From: Aphelocoma coerulescens
Taxonomy: Eukaryota > Chordata > Aves > Passeriformes > Corvidae
Direction of reading: 5' to 3'
Length of the DNA: 64,000 nucleotides
NCBI RefSeq assembly: GCF_041296385.1
Contig: NC_091017.1
Location: 52,698,214-52,762,213, forward strand
The notes under the pieces: model-generated
The model's database searches: none
What the model was told of the DNA's origin: nothing
The model's input: the letters and a program-made list of their open reading frames with translations, nothing else
Shown: positions 56,466 to 64,000 of the stretch, piece by piece
Numbering within the stretch: the first letter of the stretch is position 1
Layout: each line of letters starts with the position of its first letter
Translations under genes and position numbers: made by a program

Positions 56466-57417
56466 AAAATAATTAATGTCCCTGTTAATACTTGACAGGC
56501 ATTTTTGCAAGTATAGCACCTAAGTTTGGTTAATTTCTTTTTCAGCATAATTAATAAAGGACCATCACAAGGAGAAAAGTGTGGTGGTTTTTTAAGGTGT
56601 ATTTTATTAAAAAAAATCATCTTATTCTTTCTTTTCTTTTTTCTTCTCCTTAAATAAACATTTAGGATTAAAGCAGTACTTGGTACTCATTACCTTGCTC
56701 AGCAGTTTCATTAGTTGTGTTTATATAAACTCTAAAGTGGACATTGGAAAAATAAACAGAAAATTCAAGTTCTTTTTTTATCACAAAGTTTCTATTAAGA
56801 TATAGCTCAGTGAGCCTCACTGACTTTTAATAAGGCTTTTTGTGGGCTTTCCCCCCGCCTCCTGCTTCATTTGAACGTTAGTTCTCACTCTGATGCCTGA
56901 CTAGAGAGGTATGTTTCTGCTGAAGAGCTTTGTAGACTGTACTGTACTAATTGTAGTGACAAATTACTTGCAGTGACAAATGCCTCACAGTCAATGCCTC
57001 ATGTTGTTCAAAAAATGTCGAACGTCTGAGGCACATCACATCTACCAAACAAACCCCAGAAGATGGAAATGATAATAGGGACACACAAGAGCTGCTGTGA
57101 AGTGGGAAAGTGTCTGTCAGACTAGAGGGGAAAAGAACTGTTGAACTTGTCTGGTAGGATTTACCTTCCTCAGGATTCTGGGGACTTTGTGCTTTGTTTT
57201 TGTTTGTTTGGGTTTTCTTTTTAGGCAGTATTCAACATTCATAAATTTTATGCTTTCAACATTTTGTAAAGCTTTTTCATTTAGAACTTATTTTCTGGCT
57301 TGAAGAACAGTTGTGTATCTTGATAATGAATGATAAATTTTAGTTTGATTTTTCTTTTGACCACATTTTTTTAAATGTCATCTGCTTGCATATTGAGCAT
57401 AATATACAAGGCACTAC

Positions 57418-57443
57418 CTTTAGGTGTTTTTTAACACCTAAAG
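57418..57443. repeat. perfect 11-bp hairpin
   Basis: CTTTAGGTGTT, four T, AACACCTAAAG: an uninterrupted 11-bp stem with a TTTT loop in AT-rich intron. I do not recognise it as part of a known RNA or transposon end. Confidence 0.8.
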
Positions 57444-60400
57444 TGAAATACATTTGGCCTTCAAAGGGGCTAGACCTGTGGTGAATTTCTTTTAGAAGTC
57501 TCATTATGCATCAGCAGGAAGATGGTGGTGAAGAACTCTGTATGCTAAGTAATTTTGCTCTTGCTTAATGTTGCAGTATTACAGCCCTTTTAAAAAAAAT
57601 ATATATACACACATATATAGAGCTATCTGTATCCATATATATCTTCAAATTTAATTTTTAATGCTTTTTTTTGTCAGACAGCTGTTATATATTGGTTGTG
57701 GAGATGCTGCTCTGCATTTGCAGCCAGCGACTGCTTGAAAGCAATTCACTTGGAGAGGTGCTTAATTTAAAAGTAACAGTGACTTCTACATTAAGGTGTG
57801 GGGTAACTGCACAAGTTACAATAAAGACTCTGTATTACAGTTTGAATCTATGATAAATAATGGAACAGAAATCCTTAGGGAACTGGAAGATGCTTATTCC
57901 TTGGCTAGTAGCTAATGAAAACACTGTATGTCTTTAAACAAAACAAGTACGTCAAAGATAAGACAATGAAAAGCATTTTCTTTCAGAGGTTTGGGTAAAG
58001 CACAAGTGATGCAGCTACTTCTGATATCTCCTATGTAGCTGCAGAGCTTTCCTGTGGAAACTCTGAGTTCCCCTCCCTTGTGCCCCGGCCCATCAGGGCA
58101 CCACTGGTCATGAAGTTCTTGTCTCTGCTATCCTTAGCTCCTCCTCAGTAATGCTCTGGCTCAGAAATGCCTAATGAAGTGCAGCAAGACTCACTTCTGA
58201 TGCAGAACTGTTGTTTTGATTTGAGCCACTCCTTAAAGAATATAAGAATTCAGTCTAAAACATACAGCAGACTTAAGCAAGGAATAACAGGGTTGTGCGA
58301 GGAAAGGAGCCTTCTCCCTTTCAGGTGTACTTAGCTCCTATTCTTAATTTTAACCACGTTTCATTGGCTCTTCTGTGTGAGTGATGAAAGCTAGTATGAA
58401 CAAAATGACAGTCTTGACACCACTTTTACATTTCCTCAAGGAGGAAGTAATTCCCATCTTTGAAAACTTTTGGGAAAGAATCCTCCTGTCTTTCACTATT
58501 ACAATTACTAGTCTTTTATTATTAAAAATCACAAGTGAAGAAAACACTCAGGTCTTCTTTAGTCTTTCTGTTCTCATCAGATGACTGGAGCATCATTTTT
58601 TTTTTCTTTAAATAAAGGAATTTTTGCCTTCCTTGGTGCTCATGCTCAGCCAGGTCCTTAAATTTCAGTGGTTTCCTCTCTGCTCTTCAAAGGCAGCTTA
58701 TTTTTCTCCTTCTTGCTTCTAACAGGAACAGGCTTAACCTCTCCTTCAGATAGGTGTAATACAGCACTTCTCTTCCATAATAAGGAGTTCTTTCATAAAT
58801 CTTTTACAATACATGCCAATCTCATACATGTTTCTTCTGGCATTAGAAATTAGAATAATCCTTTTAATCTCATGATATGTGTGAGTTAAAAGTATGCCAC
58901 CACTCTTTTGTCTTAGTCTGTACTTTACAACTTATCACTCATAGTATGTCTGTCTGTTCCATAGATCCACCTTAATGTATGATACTTGGGTAGAACTATA
59001 AATACAAGGAAGTGCCCTTTGAGCATTTCTGTTGCCCCCAGGTGATTGCCAGAATGCCTGAGCAGCGGAGTGTGTGTGTAGGAACAGTGACTTTGCCTTG
59101 ACTGCTGTCTTTTAAGCAAAAGTCTGTTCACTCACCTTCTGAAGCTGCAAAGTTAGTGTGCTGTGTATTGCTTCTGTTTTTTAAATTTTATTTATTTATG
59201 GTTTACCTCTCTGCAATTTTATGAGCTTTACTGTGATAATATGACTATATTTAGCAAGCAAATCTGCATGGTTGTACATAAGTACATAAATATTCCATAT
59301 AGGGTAAAAATTTCTCTTGGGTGGCTCAACAATTTTTTGGTTTAGTTCCTTCGTCTTTCTATGTGTTTGTTTACTTAGCGACTTTGCTATACTGAGAATT
59401 AGTTATTCTAGCAGTGCTTTTAGCAACTGTGTTTAGTTACTTGCTAATAATCAAAAATTGTTTGGTTTCAAACCTAGGGGTTTTTTCTTCCTTTCTTACT
59501 AGAAACATTTTTGAACTTTAATTTAGTAGTTTAGTTGGACCCCTGTTCCATTCAAGTATGTTGCAGCCTTCCAAATAGGAAATTAGATTTCACGTAACAT
59601 CTAACACTGAAAGTTAGAATTTCCTCTCCTGTGCTCAAAGCCCTGAAACGAAAACCTCACCAAACCTAAACTACATCTATTCTCTTTCCTTTATAGATAT
59701 TCTAAAAGTGGAAATTCTCCTCCTCTTTTCTTGTTTTCTGTTAAACACGAATGATATTTTGCAAATGCTTATGTATTTAAAGCTACAATACAGTGGTGCC
59801 CATAGGCCTATGTGGAATTCTACTGGGAACATCCTCTGCAGTATCTAGTGTTTTGGTTGTTACTGATTTTTTTTTTTCCCCCCTCTTCCTTAAGACAGGA
59901 GACAATTGTATGTTAATTAGAAAACAAACCCAAACCCAACAAAAAACTTCCTGGTTTGTTCAATGGAAACAATATCCTTAAGCATTCTATGCTTGCTACA
60001 CAAAAAAAACTTTACTCTCTTTGAGGGATACAAAATTTACATGGAAGAATTGCTTGAAATTAGTAGCAGGTGATGTATTACTATGGTGAATCATACTCAG
60101 TCATGTACTATCTGATAAGTAAGTTCCTTAAGTATCTAATTTTCCACCTGCCTTGGAATTTGATATAGTCATTGTGTGTCCCCAGTAAGGGGAAAGCATC
60201 TTGTTCAGACCAGGAGTGAATTTGTTTTCCTTTGATACAGGTGCTAATCTTTTATAAGCCACAAATGTTGAAGGCTTCAGCCCAGAGTACCATAGTACAA
60301 CTACATTTAGTGTAAGATTGGGGCTGTTTTCTATTCAAGTCAAATTGCATAGTTCTGCAGCATTTATTCTTTGTGGTTATGTTCAGATTATCAAGTGGAA

Positions 60401-63400
60401 ATGCATTCAAGTGTCTAAGTAAAAAGAAGGGGCAAAGACATTTGTATTGCAGAAGAACTGGCGTGCTGTTGCTTTACACTGAAGGAAGTCTTTCATTCAT
60501 TATTTAAATAGGAATAATACTTTTTAAAAATCAAAACTTGGGTATTTTCAATTGAGGAATCTTGTAATGCTTTAGAGATTATTTCTGTCTGACATAGAAA
60601 AGAAGGGAGAAGGTTTAAAGTTCTGTCGCAACATATATGTGGGCAAACATACAGTATCTAACTTTTTAAAAATTCTGTTAGGAAGATAGATACAATAGTT
60701 TTAACTACCTCTAGCTAAGAGTAACTTTCTGAAGCCTCACAGCACCTCTCTGTGAGAAATAATTTGTTCATCAGCTTGATTTAGCTACCATTGTACAAAT
60801 GGTTAACAAATATCTAACTTAAGAAAACTAAGTACTTATTTCTTCCTTGACTAATTTTAATATTAATCCATAAATCTTCATCTCTATTGGGACATCCTTC
60901 TTTTGACATAGTGGTTTTGTTATGAGAGAGATATGACATTATGCAATTCTATATAGGAGAACTATATATTGTGTGAGATTTATAAATCTATTGCTCCACA
61001 GCTAGTATAAATCCTGTAATAAATATATTTCACTATATATATAGTGTTTTAGAGTTTTAGTAGTATGGTCTGTATAACAGACCCTAAACTAGTAGAGCCT
61101 TGAGCATGTCAATCCACATGAATAGACTTGTGAATGCAGCCACCCAGGTGGGTTTTGTTTTTTTTTCAAGTAGGTTGAATATTAGTTTCTACTTTCTGTT
61201 TTGCCATGTAGATTAAACTTCCTGTGGCCATGTTTCAAGAACCTAGTTAATTTTGGAAGAGAAGAACTAAAATAGATGAGACTGGATGAATGCTTGGTAA
61301 ACCAAGACAGAACCTGTATTTAATGTAGGTGTTGAGAACTTTTTCATTGATATTGCAAATGGAGCTTATTCTATGAACTCACTAAGCATGGTTTTCTTTC
61401 TTTTTTTTTTTTTTTTTGCATTTTAAATATGCCTGCCTTGTATAAAATTTTAAGCAATAAACTAGAGTTAGGTTAGGCTTGGTAAGGGAAGCAAGATAAG
61501 TGTGCTGTATGCAGTTTTGGGATTGGAATGAAGGTTATTTTGAACAGTGCTGTATAGATTTCCTTGCCATTTGACTTTTATGCTTTGTACATGACTTTAA
61601 AAGTTGGCCATTCAAACATGAGTAATTTCTTCTACAGATGTGTGCTTTTATGTGGTGCTAGAGAAACTTAACAGAAACAGTGACAGTGGCTGTAAAAATA
61701 ATAAACTAAATAGCCCAAATACTTGTTTAAGAAATACATGTTGAACCACTGTCTTGAGTAATTCTGGAAATATGTGTGTGCTTGGTCTCTAGTTATCACT
61801 TACTGTCTATGTTCTGATTGTTCTATGCATTAACAATTGGCAACTCTAGCTTTTCTGTAAAGCACTTAAAAGGCTTTTGGTAAAGGTTTTCAGGTCTCAA
61901 TTCCTTAGAGATCCAATTTCATAGCAGTGTTGCCATTGTTGCTCTGGCTTACTAGTAGCTGTTCCACAGAACCTTTGGTTTTAAAATGTTGCTAATTTTA
62001 ATGTCCTTTATATAGAGATATCAACATCAAGGTTGTCATCATTCACTTTGATTATTTTATAGGAAAAAAAAAAATCTGGCCACTTCTATTGTTACAGGAT
62101 TGTGTAATGATGCCTTCTCTTGCTGTTTCTACTTGCATGGAAATGCATATGGTTCAGGTTATGTACTGCTGCAGGTTCTTATTTGAAGAAAAATCTGCCA
62201 GTGGGAGAAATTCATAGGTTTGGAACATCTTGTGTGGTGTATCAGGACTTGGAACAAGCAAGAGGTTAGCAACAGGAAGCCCAGATCCTTATCCTGACTG
62301 ATTGTAGAAGCTGTGGGATAGACAATACCTTGATCTTCTCAGGAACTCCTAATGAGTTCAGGAAAGCATTGTATTCTTGCATGTGACCTCAAGATAAGAA
62401 CAGTTAAAACTTAATGCATAAATGGTAAAAATTTTGGGGCTTTTTTATTAAGCAGAATAATACTGTATTCAGTCAGTGAACATAACAGTTCTTATGTTCA
62501 ACTGCTGATGGATATATTTTGACAGATATTTCTATTTTTTTTCATATTAATGCTAGATAATCAAAGCCAGATTCTGAAAACCCCCCCTCAAATCATTCCC
62601 AGAAATCTGCAGACTTCCAAAGAAAAAGCCCCACAACTTGCTCCAAAAGGATCTCCAGCCCCCAATATAAAGCAAATGAATACAACCTAAGTGTTTGAAA
62701 GAAAAGTGAAACTTTACGAGAAACTGACAGTTTGTTTCTTTCATTTCTCAGGAAATAGCTAGGTGTGTCTAAGAAAAGCATCGGGATAATTGAAACTATT
62801 TACATTTTTACATTAAAAAAAGCAGTAAACCTAAACTATAGAAAGGTTAAATGGCTTAATTTTAAAATATTTTGTATGCAAAATAATAGCTACAACAAGT
62901 TTGCACAGATATAGAAATAGTTTATTGCAAAATTGCACATTGATTTGTCCCTGGTTGTTTTTTTTCTGTGAAATTACATTAATTGAACTTAACCAAGGAA
63001 GCCATTAATGCCAAGTAGCTTAGGAATTAACTGTAAAGTTAAGTGTAAGTTATATGAAGGATAGCCTCTTAAATATATTTTAGAACTTTGAAACAGACAT
63101 GGAAAGTTAATTCCTTTAAATATGTTAGGTCCTTACATGTGGTTAGTGCAAATTGCCAAAAGATGAGATGACTCCACAATATTACACTATATACACTGTT
63201 TTCTCCCTATGTGTTTGTTTTTCTATGCTATGTTCTTTGTTCAAATTTCTCTATCTAAAAGAAAAAAAGAGAGCTATGTGACAATTGTAGTTCTAAAGCA
63301 AAAAGGCTTGCCGTTTAAAAAAAGTGCAGCATATACAGAGGAAGAAACAGGGTTTCTCTTCCCTACCCATGCAGTCTTTGTGAAATTATGTGTGTCCTGC

Positions 63401-64000
63401 TATTTGCCTAGAAGGTAAAACATGGATGTCCAGTACCCACTACCTCTCATGAATTTAATGCAGGTGTATTAATTTATACCTGCAGGCTGGACTTCTGATT
63501 TCTAACTCTACTGCTTTATTCTGCTTTCAGTTGTGTATCTCGTATCTTAACTTTTTTTTTTCTTTTTTTTTTTTTTTTGTAAGAATAGGTCGTTTTCATT
63601 GGGGTAGGACAAACTATTACAAATATTCTTACAAATTTGTCTTCTATTCTAAGAATCAAGAAGAAACTTCCCGTACTTGTGTTTTTCTCCTAAATATTTG
63701 GGTGTTCTTGTAGTTGCTGTATTTGCTTAGCAGATTCACTCCCCCATGAAACAGTGATGTCAGGTTGAAATGAGGAAGTTGGTGAAAATAGTAGTGTTTA
63801 TTTGGTGCACACTGATGCTGTGTTCAATATGTCTTATATGCTATGTTCAGTATGGGATGCATAGTTAACGCCTTTAATCTCAAGGAATATTAAAGTTTCT
63901 TGAAGAGCTGCAAACAGAGATGACTGCATCACTTGGCCTGCTCACCCTTTCAAAAGGCAAAACTTGCACCCTTTCTGTACTGCTTTCCTGTTGAACTCCT

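Larger units (their letters stand above)
54336..64000 (+). other. putative second intron of the + strand gene
   Basis: AT-rich DNA to the window end with no convincing further exon. It contains two short CR1 pieces, a 130-bp-spaced AT-rich repeat around 55260-55435, a perfect hairpin at 57418-57443 and T-rich runs near 61401-61417 and 63551-63580. The open frames present are short and unrecognised. Confidence 0.5.

Noticed and set aside
1..64000. tRNA, rRNA genes and CRISPR arrays
   Set aside because: No cloverleaf-like sequence, rRNA segment or spaced repeat array was noticed on reading through; CRISPR is not expected in this kind of genome.

Overview
The window is vertebrate nuclear DNA, almost certainly from a bird and probably a songbird. 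The evidence is split genes with GT-AG introns, CpG-island promoters, several 5'-truncated CR1 LINE fragments and a young ERV-L-type endogenous retrovirus. Synteny matches the vertebrate OCIAD2 / OCIAD1 / FRYL neighbourhood. Most of the 64 kb is intron or intergenic sequence; only about 1 kb of host coding sequence is visible.

Layout, left to right. (1) 263-1656, + strand: the last two coding exons of OCIAD2, then its 3' UTR. (2) About 3.1-13.7 kb: tail-to-tail intergenic space holding an old CR1-clade relic, a small orphan CpG island and an AATCC microsatellite. (3) 13747-29166, - strand: complete OCIAD1, eight coding exons, 252 codons plus stop; every splice junction was placed by reading frame and GT/AG. 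Its introns carry a head-to-head CR1 pair and a larger sense CR1. Its promoter is the CpG island just above 29 kb. (4) About 33.8-35.3 kb: a strong CpG island with three CCAAT boxes that looks like a + strand promoter. By synteny this would be FRYL. A well-formed exon at 54125-54335 with a strong-context ATG is a candidate 5' exon of that gene. (5) 42017-48401, - strand: a complete endogenous retrovirus inside the putative FRYL first intron, antisense to it.

The retrovirus is the most striking element. Its two 554-bp LTRs differ at one position, it has a 5-bp target duplication (ATATA) and a perfect 18-nt tRNA-Lys(CUU) primer site. Gag and pol reading frames are intact and there is no env. 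Pol follows gag in the same frame after a single UAG. Gag is odd: about 140 N-terminal residues carry three hydrophobic segments, followed by a 19-residue tandem repeat with a TQT core, before the capsid-like part.

OCIAD1 and OCIAD2 are paralogous membrane proteins of mitochondria and endosomes. They share the intron phases that flank the exon carrying the second half of the OCIA domain, consistent with an inverted tail-to-tail duplication.
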